Below are positions 52,319 through 64,000 of a stretch of DNA of 64,000 nucleotides, one piece after another. Origin of the DNA: Tetrahymena thermophila SB210 (lineage: Eukaryota; Ciliophora; Oligohymenophorea; Hymenostomatida; Tetrahymenidae); assembly GCF_000189635.1 (NCBI RefSeq), contig NW_002476554.1:61841-125840 (forward strand), in the 5' to 3' direction. The notes beneath the pieces were generated by a model. That model did no database searches, was not told the origin of the DNA, and saw nothing but the letters and a program-made list of their open reading frames with translations. Position 1 is the stretch's first letter, and the number at the start of each line of letters is the position of its first letter. The translations under genes and the position numbers were made by a program.

Positions 52319-53453
52319 ATTTAAATAATTGATTACTTAAAAAAATATTAATATTTATAATTATATTTATCTATTTCTTTTTCACAAATATTAAAAATAA
52401 ATATTTATTTCACTCATTTATTTATATTTTACCACAAAATATTTTATTTTAAATTTTTATAATCGAATTTGTCCAACATCTTGCCAACATTTTAATAGAC
52501 TAAAATCTTAATTTAAAAATTATTTAAAAACCAAAATATAATAATTAATAATATATTAATATACTATAAACTTTAATATAATTGAATATTTGCCTTATTG
52601 CTACTCTTTAATAAAAAAATTTGGGTTTCCAACTTTCTGACAGAGGATCAAATAAAGTAAGAGATATTTAAAATATTATAATATAACCTTTCATTACTGG
52701 ACTAAAGCTGAAAAATCTTCAATGTACATACTGTCTTATAAAAATTTAAGTAATATATTTACTTGAATATTTTCAACAAAAGAATACTCATCTCTAATTT
52801 CTACTATATTTTTAAGTATGTTTTTGAAATAGAAATATATATAATAATGAATGAATGATTGTTAAACTAACTTTTTTGATATATATCCCTTCCCAAAATT
52901 AAACTTGAATACATTTTAAATATTTTATTCTTTTTTATAATCAATCCAAATTAATTTGAGATATAATCAAATTAATCTTTTAAAATATTAATAATTAATA
53001 ATTTAATTATATAAATCTCAATATTTTACAAAAATAAATAAATGATAAAATAAAAACAATATTTTTAAGATCTTTTAGAAGTAATTATTTATTTTTTTAT
53101 GAATATTCTTTAAATTATTTTTATTAATAAAAAAAGTTTTAAAACTCTTAACTTTAGTATCATTAGGTTCTCCATATTGTTCAAAGGTTATATATTTAAT
53201 TTATTAATATTGTTATCATTAATTTTTTTTAATTAAACTTTCAATTTATTTGCTAAATAATTTTTCTAATCTAGAAATTATCAACTTAATTATAAAAATA
53301 TTTTTTTTATTATGTTAATTTAAATATTTTCCATTTATTTTCAACTTTTAGTTGAGTTATGACTTAAATTATTTTCTTATTATTTCATGTTTTTTCTTCA
53401 TTTAAACTAACTAACTTATTAATAAATTAATATTTATCTTCAATACTTAAAAG
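52319..53453. other. intergenic before LRR block D
   Basis: No gene seen. It contains the third copy of the inverted-repeat arm (53041-53195). No start exon for block D recognised. Confidence 0.5.
53041..53195. repeat. copy of inverted-repeat arm (upstream of block D)
   Basis: Matches 42721-42887 and 47222-47390 with more mismatches, including GAAGTAATTATTTATTTTTT and CATTAGGTTCTCCATATTG. Same orientation, again a few hundred bases before an LRR block. Confidence 0.6.
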
Positions 53454-53776
53454 ACCTAATTAAATTAATGATAGAAGTTAATCAAGCTTAGGTTATGCTT
53501 TAGTAAAGTGTTCTAGTCTCTCAAAGTTGACACTTGAACTCTAGTAAAACAGTTTATTTATTTTTTGATTATGGTATTTTTAATATAAAAATGAAATTAA
53601 AACAATTAAAAATTTATAATTTATTTATTTGTTTTTATTTTTCTTTTTTGATTCTTTATGATGTTTTTTCTTTCTTTCTCAATTAAGCTCATTTTTTCAT
53701 TTTCAACATTTGCTTTGATAATCAATTTTTTTATTTTAAATTATTTCTTTTTTTTCTTACTTCTACCTAAATTACG

Positions 53777-53821
<45 letters not shown>

Positions 53822-56482
53822 ACTAATTAATAATATATATATATATATCTTCAACCTTTAAATAGGTCTAATTAAATTAACGATGAAGGTATATCAAGCT
53901 TAGGTTCTGCTTTAGAAAAGTGCACTAACCTTTCAAATTTGACACTTCATCTTAGGTAAAAACAGCTTTTTTGTTTTAGATTGTGTTATATTTTAAAATA
54001 AAAATAAATTTAATAGAATATATTTAAACTCAATAAATTTATAGATGTTATAGTTTTTTATTTTTTTATTTTTCTTTTTACTCTGCTTCAATTTTTTTTC
54101 TTTTTCTTTATTAAATTATCTCATTTCTTTATTTTTAATTTTAATTTTGCTTTCACTATTAAGTTATTCATTTATTATTAATTCTTAATTTTTGTTCTTT
54201 TTTCTTTCTAATTAACTAATTAATAAAATATTTTTTATTCAATATTTAAAAAGTAGAAATTAAATTGGTGCAATCGGCTCATTAAACTTAGGTTCTTGTT
54301 TAGAAAAGTATAACAATCTCTCAAAATTGACACTTGATCTTTTGTAAAAATAGTTTTTTTATTTTTGATTGTGTTATTTTGAAATATAAAATTGATATCA
54401 AAATAGTAAAAATTTTTTAATCTAGAAATTTGTTAGTCTTTTATTTTATTGAATTTTCTATTTTATTATGTCTGTGTTTTTTTTCTTTGTTAATTTAACT
54501 TTAATTATAATTTTCAAATTTAACTATCATTATTAATTAATTTCTTACTATTTCATATTTTTTTTTCGTTTTTTCCATATAACTAACTAACTAATTAATT
54601 AATTAATGATATATATTTTCTTCATTAATTAAAAGCTACAATAAAATCGGTGATGAAGGTGCATTAAGCTTAGGTTTTTGGTTAGGAAAGTGCACTAATC
54701 TCTCAAATCTGACACTTGATCTTGGGTAAATAAAAAACAGTTTATTTGTTTTTGATTATGATTTTATTTCATAAAAAATCAATTAAAACAATCAACAAAC
54801 TCTTTAAATTATTTATTAAATTTTTGTTTGATTTTTTAATCTGTTTTTTTTTAATTTTTATTTTCATTATTAATTTATTAATTTCTGTTATTCCTTCTTA
54901 TTTATTTTTCTTCATTTTTTCCTTCAAACCAACTAATTGACTATTTATTTTTTCTTCAATTTTTAAAAAGTTACAATAAAATTGGTGACGAAGGTGCCTT
55001 AGGCTTAGGCTCTGGCTTAGGAAAGTGCACTAATCTCTCAAATTTGAAGCTTGATCTTAAGTAAAAAAATTTATTTGCTATTGATTGTGATTTTTGTTTT
55101 TGAATATAAAATTGAATTTAATATCATCAGATTCTATTAATTTATTAATTATTATTAGCTTTTAATTTGATTTATTTTTCATTTTTATTATCTTTGTATT
55201 TTTTTCCTTTTTTTATTAATTTAACTCAATTTTAGTTTTGAGATTTTACTCTCATTATTAATTTTTTCGTTTCTATTTTTCAAGTTTTTTCATGATTTTT
55301 CTTTCTAAATAAATACTTTTTCATCAATTTTTAAAAAGTTCCAATTAAATTGGTGATGAAAGTGCATCAGGCTTAGGTTTTGCTATAGGAAATTGCATTA
55401 ATCTCTAAAATTTGACACTTGGTCTTTTGTAAAAATAGTTTATATATTTTGGATGGATTGTGATATATTTTAAAATTAAGATGAATTAAAAAAATAAAAC
55501 AATTTTATTAAATTATTTAAAGATGTTTATTTTTCTTGTTTTTAAAAATTTAATTTAATTAATTTTTAACTTTCTTTTGCTTTCATTATTAATTTTTTCA
55601 TAACTTATAATTAATTCCATTTTTTATTTAAAATTAACTAATTAGTTACTTTTTTATTTTTTCTTTAATATTTTAAAAGTTCGAATAAAATCGGTGATAA
55701 AGGCTCTTCTGGCATAGGCTCTACTTTAGTACTGTGCACTAATCTCTCAAATTTGACAATTGATCTTAGGTAAAAATAGTTTATTCGTTTTTAATTGTAA
55801 TATTTTTAAATATTAAAATGAATTTAAAACAATATAACAAACTAACTCTTTTAATTTATTTATTGAAAAGATTTTTATGATTTGTTTTTCTTTTTATTCT
55901 TTATTTTTTATCTGTTTTTTTTTTTTTTAAATTTTGCTTTCAATACTAATTTATTCAATTCTATTATTTCACTATTTTTCTTCATTTTTTGTTACTAGCT
56001 AAGAATTAATAATATTTTTTTCTTAAAATATTTAAAAAGTTACAATAAAATTAATGGTGAAGGTGCATCGGGTTTAGGCTCTGCTTTAGCAAATTGCACT
56101 AATCTCTCAGATTTGACACTTAATCTTTCGTAAAAATAGTTTAATTGTTTTAGATTTTGATATTTTTTAACATAAAAATGAATTAAAAAAAAAAATTTTT
56201 TTAATTACTTATTTGATTTATTTTAAAATGAATGTGTTTTTTTTTCTTTATTTGTTATTTTAATTCTTTGTTATTTTTTTGTTACACAGACCAAAAATTA
56301 AATATTTTATCTTCATCATATCAAAAGCTCTAATTTCATAGGTAGTGCAGGTGCATCAGGCTTAGGTTCTGTTCTAAAAAATGGTTATAATCTCTCAAAA
56401 TTAACATTTGATCTTTGGTAAAAAAAAATATTGTTTCTTTTATATTTTGATTCTTTTAATTTATTAACATTTATTTATTTTT

Positions 56483-56522
<40 letters not shown>

Positions 56523-58404
56523 TGATATTTAACTCATTTATTTTTTCATTTTCAATTTTTGATTTCTTTATTAATTAATTACCGTAATACCTCAATTTTA
56601 ATGACGAGCAACACTGACGAGGAAACTCTAAATATCGGAAAAAATTCTCGTCAGTTGTCACTGTCAATAAAACGAGGACCGAGGATTGAGGTATATATAT
56701 TACGGTAATTAATTTACTCATTTCAAATTATTTCAAATTTTTTCTTAAATTTCTCCTTCTAATTAATTATTTACTTTTATTTGAATATTTAAAAAGTTCC
56801 AATTTTATTGGTGATGAAGGTTCATCAGGCTTAGGTTCTGCTTTAGCAAAATGCATTAATCTCTCAAAATTGACACTTAATTTATTGTATAAACAGTTTA
56901 TTTTTTTGGATGCGATATTTTTAAATATAAAAATTAATTTAAAACAATAAAGCTATTATAGCTTATTATTATATTAGGCATTTATTTAATTTATTTATTT
57001 TTAAATATTATTTTATTTTATTTTTATTTTTTTATTTTTAAATATCTTTTCATTTTAATCATTTATTTTTATTTTAAATTTATCCATTTCTTATCATTTC
57101 CAATTTTTTCTTCATCTTTTCATTATCATAAATTAATTAACTATTTTTTTCTTCAATATTTAATTAGGGAAAATTAAATTAATGACAAAGGTGCAATCGG
57201 CCTGGGTTTTGGTTTAGAAAAGTGCACTAATCTCTCAAATTTGACTCTAAATCTTGAGTAAAAACAAACAGTTATTTTGTTTTATATTGTGATTGTGATA
57301 TTTTTTTATTTACAAATGGATTTAAAAAAATAACTTGATCTTTACATTTATTTATTTGATTAATTTTCTATTTTATTTTATTTGCAGTTTTTTCTTTCTT
57401 CTTTTTTTGTTAATTTGAATCATTTATTCATTTTTAAATTTTGCTATCATTACTAAACTTATTTATTTTTTATAAAATCTTAATTTTCTTTAATTTTATA
57501 CTTTTAACTAACTAACTAACTAATTAATTAATTTTTCACTTTTTCTTAAATATTTAAAAAGATGTAATTAAATTCGTGTTGAAGGTGTATCAAGCTTAGG
57601 TTGTGCTTTATCAAAATGCACTAATCTCTAAAACTTGGCATTTAATCTTTTGTAAGAATAATTTATTTAGATTTTGATATTTTTTAATATACAAATAAAA
57701 GAATAAAACATTTTAATTTATTTATTAGATCTTTATTCGATTTATTTAACTATTTTGTTTTGTTTTTCTTCACTTTTGCTTTTATTAAAAATTTTTTTAT
57801 TTCTTCATTTTTTCCTTATTACTAACTAATTAATTATTTTTTTTTCATCAATATACAAAAAGTGGAAATTAAATTGGTAATTAAGGTTCTTAAAGCTTAG
57901 GTTCTACTATATCAAAGTGCTCTAATCTCTAAAAGTTAACACTTAATCTAAGGTAGAAGCAGTTTATTTGTTTTCGATGTGATATTTTTAAATCAAAAAA
58001 TAGATTTAAAATAATCAATTTTTTTTTGGATTTATTTATTTAAAATTTTTTATTTGATTTATTTTTCTTTTTTACAATATTTTTTCTTCTTCTTTATTTG
58101 CCAATTTAAGCAATTTTTACATTTTTAACTTTTGGTTTAATTATAAGTTTTTTTAATTATTTATTTATTGATTAGGTTTTTATTAGATTTATTTTATCTT
58201 TTTTATTCTGCTTATATTATTTTATATTAATTGATTTTAAATATAAATTTTAATTTCACACATTATTCTGAATTTTTTTAACCATTTTGATTAATTTATA
58301 TTATAAGTGAAAACATAATCAGTAGATCAGAGCAGTTGAAAATAAAGAAAAAATGTCTTAAATAAAAAAGATTAGTAGACTTAAATATTTAATTAAATTA
58401 TTGA
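53454..58404 (+). CDS. LRR block D, exon-per-repeat array of 13 repeats
   Basis: Thirteen LRR exons, each exactly 90 nt with phase-2 borders: starts at 53454, 53866, 54254, 54636, 54971, 55339, 55680, 56040, 56328, 56797, 57168, 57562 and 57863. The terminal exon 58308-58404 ends at TGA 58402. Repeats follow the consensus of block B but are more varied, for example NKIGDEGALSLGFWLGKC and NFIGDEGSSGLGSALAKC. Introns still share the TTTAAAAAG acceptor and GTAAAA donor but vary in length (about 245-390 nt). One carries a (ATCT)n tract, one a (TTTC)n tract and an inserted inverted-repeat element. The last exon encodes KKCLKQKRLVDLNIQLNY, related to B and C. The 5' end is unresolved, as in B and C. 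Confidence 0.7.
53777..53822. repeat. (ATCT)n microsatellite in LRR intron
   Basis: About eleven perfect ATCT units inside the first intron of block D. Confidence 0.95.
56481..56523. repeat. (TTTC)n microsatellite in LRR intron
   Basis: About ten TTTC units in the intron after the ninth repeat exon of block D, just left of the inverted-repeat element. Confidence 0.95.
56573..56714. mobile_element. miniature inverted-repeat element inside an LRR intron
   Basis: A compact element of about 142 bp. The terminal AATTAATTACCGTAAT at 56573-56588 is repeated in inverted form at 56699-56714. Adjacent ACCTCAAT (56589-56596) pairs with ATTGAGGT (56685-56692). Inside, GACGAG and CTCGTC form further inverted pairs. 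The interior has many C and G (GAGGACCGAGG) against a background of nearly pure A/T, and no other intron of the arrays carries it. It has no coding capacity, which fits a MITE-like insertion, though a conserved structured element is also possible. Confidence 0.6.
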
Positions 58405-59543
58405 AAATAAGCTTATGGTCAAAATAGATCAAATAAAATATTTGAATAATAAATATTAATATATATTTTTTATATGATAATATTTTGTAATAGAATAATT
58501 TAACCTAAAATATAGATAGATAGATTTATGATTATCATTATATTTATATATTTTGGTAAATTAATAAATAACTCATTAAATAAATCTGAAAATAACCCTA
58601 AATTTGTCAAATGTATCAAATAATTTGTAAATTTTTAAATAACTTTTTAAAGAAATCTCGAAAGCTTGGATATATATAATCAAAACAAAATGTTATTGAA
58701 ATAAAATTTTGTTTTTAATTTCTTAATTGTATTATTTTAAAACTGTTATAAGCTATTATCATAAAATAAATTTAAATTTATAAACCATTTATAACTAAAA
58801 CATGTAAAAAATTTGAATTAAATGAGTGCAATTTTTTTAAATAATTAAGTTGTATAAGCTTATTAATTTAATTAAAGGAGCCACATAAAAATCAGATTTT
58901 TTCAGAAAATTAGGTAAAATTCAAAAAAAAGAAAATTAATTATTCTTTAATTTTTCTGTTTTACTGAAAATCAAATATAAGCTCTAAATATTTCAAAAAA
59001 TCATATGGTTAATATTTTAAATTCGACTTTTTATTTAAAGCAATTCATTAGATAAGGTAATTAGTTTCATACAAAAAATATATTTATGAATTTTGGCATA
59101 TTGGTAGAGTTCTGAATTATATATGTATCTTTTAATATTTAAAAAACTCTTATAAATAGGTTTAGTATGGGCAAATATTTGAAATTTTATATTTATTATT
59201 ACAAAAATAGAATTGAGTATTTTTAATTTCAAATTATTTAAATTCATATTTTCCGTGAATAAACTTCTGATCAGAATTTATAGACTTTATATTCAATTTC
59301 CTTCGACAAAAAACAAAAAACTATCAGATTTCAAAAAAATAGAATAAATTAAGAAAATTTATAGAAAAATAATTAAAATTAAGTTAAAAAATATGATATT
59401 AAAGAGGATACTTAATAATTTATATGTTAATTATCAGAAATTAACAAAATTCAATTTAAATATGCTCAAATAATTGTCAAGTAGATAATATAAATCAAAA
59501 AATAAAAAACAATTAACTTAAATTAAATTTCATAAGAATAATA
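58405..59543. other. intergenic
   Basis: The first 150 bases are the LRR 3' flank also found near 46210 and 50390. The rest holds nothing recognisable; a minus-strand frame of about 86 codons near 58990-59247 is judged chance. Confidence 0.55.
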
Positions 59544-60203
59544 ATGATTACTTTCGGCTATTGGAACATTAGAGGCTTTGGCTAACCTATCCGCTTCTTG
59601 CTTGCTTATTTAGGAGTGAAATACACCAATAAAACTTATGCCTCTCTTGAAGAATGGTTTGGAAATGACAAAGACAATCTTGGTTTAGAATTCCCTAATC
59701 TTCCATATTTAATTGATGGAGATGTTAAGCTCATTGAGTCTTTCGCTATTCCTGTCTACTTAATTAAGAAGTACAAATAATTCTAACTTTTAGGATTATA
59801 AGCTGATGGATCTAGCACCAATAAAGAAGTAAAAGTCACTCAGTTAATGGGAGTTATCAGAGATATAGCAAAAGAAATCAATTTAACTTGCTTCAGACCT
59901 GATTTCTATGAAGTAAAAGAGAAGGTTTATACAGAAAAAGTTGAGTATATGTTTAAAAAACTTACAAATTTTTTAGGAAACAAGTTATTTTTGTTGGAGA
60001 GATTGACTTATGCAGATTTTCATTTCTATGAGTTGGTTAACCGTGTATAATACATATACCCTTAAGCAATGACTGCAGCCCTAACTGCTTATTTAAAAAG
60101 ATTTGAAAACTTGCCTGGCATCAAAGAATATATAGCAAATCCAAATATTAACCTTAAGGCTCACTTACCTGGTTTTATGGCAACTTGGACTGGCCCTTAA
60201 TGA
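59544..60203 (+). CDS. glutathione S-transferase, mu-class-like
   Basis: Cytosolic enzyme that conjugates glutathione to electrophiles. Intronless, 219 codons plus TGA, the usual length for the class. The N-terminal thioredoxin-like domain starts ITFGYWNIRGFGQPIRFLLA, with the tyrosine-tryptophan pair at residues 6-7 typical of mu-class active sites. FPNLPYLIDGD supplies the conserved cis-Pro region and LIESFAI the glutathione gamma-Glu contact (ES in place of the common QS). The C-terminal helical domain includes LTYADFHFYE, matching the conserved folding-motif Asp, and ends HLPGFMATWTGPQ. Codon choice is less biased to TAA/TAG than in the channel genes because Gln is rare. It has no relation to its neighbours. 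Confidence 0.93.
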
Positions 60204-62261
60204 AATCTAATATTTTCACTGATTAAATAAATAAATAATAAATATTATTGTTTTTATTTTTTTTTGTTAAAATGTGAATAATGTTAGTTAATTGATTAAA
60301 ATCTTTTTTGAATAAAAAAATTTTTTTAGTTCCTTATTAAATATTAATTAACAAATATATTATCATCTGAATTAAAAAAATATTAGCACAACCAAAATAT
60401 TATTCAATTAACATAAAAAAAACATTAAATAATTAGTAGCAAATAAATAAATAAATTTTGGTACCCCTAGTACTAAAAAAAAGCTCTAATTAAAAATAGA
60501 AGAAAATATATTTTCTACTTTTTTTTGAAGGTATTAAAAATTTATATTTTTTTATATTGCTTTATAGAAAGAAAAATTACCTCTACCATTATTACACTTT
60601 TATACTTTTATATCTAATATAAAAGAATTCACTTTTAATACTTTAAAATATTTAAAAAAAACAATTTTCAAATATTTAACTTAGTTTTTTGCTTAAGATT
60701 TTTTCTTGATTTAAAATTAAATAAAAAATATTTTTGGTTTCAAACTGATTTATAAAAATAAATATTAATTTTTTTCATTAACTATAAAATACAATATAAA
60801 AAAAATTAGATAATTGGATATTATTATAGAATAGATTTAATGGGAATTTCGATTAAAAAACCATTTTTTTAAATAGTATTAAAACAATAAATATTTTTTA
60901 ATATTAATGAATAAGAAATGAGAATTTAATAATAAAGTATTTTTCATATATTCTTGCAATGATAATAATTCTAATAATATAAATATATAATATTTAGAAG
61001 TTTTTTTACTTGAAATCTTAAGAAAAGTATTTACAATGTATTAATATTCTAATCTATATTTATGCATTGCATTTAAATTGCAATTTATATAGTTAACTAA
61101 AATGATGTGCATTCATAAATTAATGTGTTTAAAGTAATCAATTTTTTGTTTATTAATAGGAACTTTAAAAATTATATATCATTCAAATTATTGTGAAATA
61201 AAAAATAAATATAACCAATAAGATAGTAATAGATGAATACTGGATTAATAATTTTAAAATATAATTAAATTCATGCATATACTTTACTAGCTTTTTAAAG
61301 TTTTTGAAACCCTAAATATAAATAAATTTTTTGTAAAATCAATTTAACACCAATTTAAATAGTTAATAATTAAATAAAATAATATTTTTTAAAATAATTA
61401 TAAAAGCTAAATAAATTTATTTACAGTATTAATTAATATTAAATAAAAACTTTTTAATACAAAATTGTTCTATAAGATTTTTAATTTAAGTAACAAAAAT
61501 AAATTTATTGGAAAAAAAGATATTTTACATTTAAATATAATTAGTCATAAGACTTAAGTCTAATAAATGTATTAAGTTATAATTTTATCATAAAAATTAA
61601 ATTAATCTATTTGCAAAACTTAATAGTTCTATCAAAAAAATAAAAAATAACCACATAATTTAAAAATTTAAAAATTATTAAAACTAGTTAATTATTAAAA
61701 AGTTTAAATAATTATTTGAATTATCATTTAGTAAGAGCAATATCTATAAATAGTACACAATCCATTAAGTAATAAATTATATTTTTCTCAAAAATGATTT
61801 ATTTAAGAATGATTTTTAAAGAAAAAAATAAAATATTTAATGTTTTTTTTGAGAGTATTATATATATTCTTATTTTTAATGGTGTTTATAAATATTCACT
61901 TAATAAATAATTATTATTCCTGTATTATCATTAAATTATTTTCTAATTTATAAATTCTTTCTTATATTTGCTTTTGTTCCTTTTACCTGATATTACCTAT
62001 TTAGTAATCTAATATTTGTATGGTTTCTAATCAAATTTTTTTTATTCTTGCTTTACTTTTTTTAACAATTTTAAATACAGCTTAATGTATTTTCTATTTA
62101 TTAAAACAAATTTTATTCGGGATTGGTAGATATAGTGGAACTTAGGGTAAAAATAAATTTAAAATATTCAAAATATATAAAAAACAGTTTAAATAAAATT
62201 TATTTACATTATATATTAAAAGTGTTGATTGTTTTTAAATATATATATTTTTAGTTTAAAT

Positions 62262-62638
62262 TATATTTTTGTATATTTAAAAATAAAATATTACTTAGAT
62301 GTATATATTACTATCAACTAGCTTAACATTTTAATTAAATTAAATTTTATGTACTTATAACTAAATGTTTATTAAAACATAAAACTTAATATTATAAATC
62401 TAGAAATGAGTGGTAAATCGATAATTTTATAATCTAATTAAAATTATATTTTTTAAATATTTAAAAATAAAATATTATTTAGATGTATTACTATCAACAA
62501 ATTTAATATTTTAATTTAATTAAATTTTATGTACTTCTTACTAAATATTTATTAAAACATAAAACTTAGCTACTCAATATTATAAATCTAGAAATGAGTG
62601 GTGGTAAATCGATAATTTTAAAATCTAATTAAAATTAT
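62262..62638. repeat. two tandem copies of a unit of about 190 bp
   Basis: Copy 1 runs about 62262-62449 and copy 2 about 62442-62638. Shared stretches include TAGAAATGAGTGGTAAATCG, present in copy 2 with an extra GTG, and TTAAATTTTATGTACTT. A weaker partial third copy lies near 62850-62950. Confidence 0.8.
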
Positions 62639-63086
62639 CAGAATATACTTTGCTTTTGACATTTAATAGTAATATATATTCACAGTTTTAGCTTATTGGT
62701 TATAAAAGTATCAAAAATAATTTAAAGTATTATAAATATATAAACAATAGCTTAAATAAACAAGAATAGTTACATTATCTAATAAAATAAAACTTAATTA
62801 TTAAAAATAAATGTATTATTAGTAGTATTTTTATTTAAATGCCTTCAAAAAATAAAATGTTACTTATTGAATTTACTATTAGATTTAGAGCTAGTAAAAT
62901 AAGTATAAGCTTACTTAACATTTTAATTAAATTAAATTTAATGTACTAAAAATCTACATATTTAGATTAGATTAATTTATTTACTTATATATATTATTTG
63001 TTAGTTCTATAAAAAATAGGAATATTAATGACCAATTATTTTTTAGTGCAGAAAACTTTAAGGGTACCAAAAAAAGTTTGTTCGTA

Positions 63087-63104
63087 CCCCCCCCCCCCCT
63101 CCCC
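63087..63104. repeat. C-rich tract, C(13)TC(4)
   Basis: Thirteen C, one T and four C directly after TTCGTA. Comparable to the C tract at 10297 and rare in this AT-rich sequence. Confidence 0.9.
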
Positions 63105-63373
63105 TCTAAATTCTTGGATTTTACATTTACTTCATAAATAAATTGTGGTTCATTACTTTACCATTTTAAACTCGATATTATAATTCATCAGAAAAAAATT
63201 AATCAATAATTAATAATTCATGCTTAAATTAATTAGAAAATATATTTTTTAAATGTCTCTCATTTATTAATTTTTAGAGCACAGACATGTATAAAAGCAA
63301 GATTTCAATATTACTATTTTAACATAATTTATAAAATAAAAAAAAAGTTTAAAATCAAATTAAGCTTTAAAAA

Positions 63374-64000
63374 ATGAATAGATTAAATATTTTACTGCTT
63401 TTAACAGCTTTGTTAGTAAGTGCTCATAATACTAACAAATAGGCTGTCAATACTTGTCTATAAGATGAGATAGATATGAACGAAATGGTCCCAAAGGATT
63501 ACTTAGAAACCTTTGATGAAAATTATGGAAACAGAAAACTTTAGAATTCTGAACCCTAGCCTATTAGAATCACTCTTGATTTCAAAGAGCTCGATAACCC
63601 TGAAAACGGTGAAGGACTTACTCCTAAAATAAAGGAATACTTAAAGAAAATTATGTTTGCTGCTCAAACATACTTGAATAAGCTCATTAAAGTAATTCCT
63701 AGATAAAAACCTATTAAGTATAATTGGAGTGGAGATACATGCTATGATGTTAAGGTTTCAGAGAAAATAAAAACAGTGGGTATTCATAACTCAGATATAC
63801 ATATTTTTGTTACATATGGTAATCAACCAAACAGAACCTACTTAGCCAATGCAAGTAAAAATTATATTTTCATTATACTTAATATTAAAATGTTATATTA
63901 TAAAATTAGTATGGTGCCAGTTAGACCCTAACCCTAATGTTGGAAGAGTTAAATTTAATATTGGTACTATGAGTATTGATGAATCCTCAACTTAGTCTTT
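63374..64000 (+). CDS. leishmanolysin-like (M8) peptidase, 5' part
   Basis: Exon 63374-63854, intron 63855-63909 (phase 1), then an exon running off the window. The product starts with a signal peptide, MNRLNILLLLTALLVSAH. A region typical of ciliate leishmanolysin-family proteins follows: PIRITLDFKEL, KIMFAAQTYLNKLIKV, SGDTCYDV, DIHIFVTY, and WCQLDPNPNVGRVKFN across and after the intron. The HExxH zinc site expected farther on lies outside the window, so catalytic competence cannot be judged. These are secreted or surface-anchored zinc metalloproteases. The start is the first ATG, directly before a clear signal sequence. Confidence 0.85.

Larger units (their letters stand above)
60204..63373. 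other. gene-empty interval with repeats
   Basis: About 3.2 kb with no recognisable gene on either strand. It holds a short inverted pair, TTTTGGTACCC (60456-60466) and GGGTACCAAAA (63062-63072), a tandem duplication (62262-62638) and a C tract (63087-63099). The last 250 bases should include the promoter of the peptidase gene. Confidence 0.6.

Noticed and set aside
58990-59247. Minus-strand frame of about 86 codons starting MNLNNLKLK
   Set aside because: No recognisable homology, Ile/Lys/Asn composition of noncoding DNA, and no repeat or paralog elsewhere in the window.

Overview
This window is very AT-rich nuclear DNA from a ciliate, most likely Tetrahymena or a close relative. Long coding stretches stay open only if TAA and TAG are read as glutamine and TGA is the sole stop (nuclear code 6). 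Introns are short, AT-rich and GT..AG, and the gene families fit: expanded cyclic-nucleotide-type K+ channels, exon-per-repeat LRR genes, immobilisation-antigen-like surface proteins and a leishmanolysin. A 100-N run at 39631-39730 shows this is an assembled scaffold. No tRNA, rRNA, CRISPR array, telomere repeat or bacterial feature was seen.

Layout. (1) 881-26071: five head-to-tail genes for 6-TM K+ channels with a cyclic-nucleotide-binding domain. Four (881, 5951, 16907, 22171) are close paralogs with the same exon plan; the third in order (11060-15544) is diverged. All five carry a CCHC zinc-knuckle pattern just after the nucleotide-binding domain, a long Asn/Gln-rich tail and a related C-terminal motif. 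(2) 27503-31077: a cysteine-rich multi-TM protein gene of a ciliate family, broken by several frameshifts and so called a pseudogene. (3) 32082-33337, minus strand: a run of LRR exons. (4) 34322-36276: an intact four-exon gene resembling CCDC17. (5) 37055-37604 and 51133-52318: two copies of a GPI-type surface antigen gene, the first internally deleted. (6) 38187-58404: four plus-strand LRR blocks (A, B, C, D), in which nearly every repeat is its own 90-nt exon between phase-2 introns. Block A probably has its N-terminal exon at 38187. (7) 59544-60203: an intronless mu-class-like glutathione S-transferase. (8) 60204-63373: a gene-empty stretch with tandem repeats and a C tract. (9) 63374 to the window end: the 5' part of a secreted leishmanolysin-like (M8) peptidase.

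The dominant theme is local duplication: whole-gene tandem duplication of channels, exon-plus-intron duplication within LRR genes, and segmental duplication of the antigen gene with its upstream flank. Smaller elements sit among these: a compact GC-richer inverted-repeat element inside an LRR intron (56573-56714), a long imperfect inverted repeat upstream of LRR block B with one arm repeated upstream of C and D, and two poly-C tracts. All intron borders were assigned by eye from frame continuity and paralog comparison, so individual splice sites are inferred.
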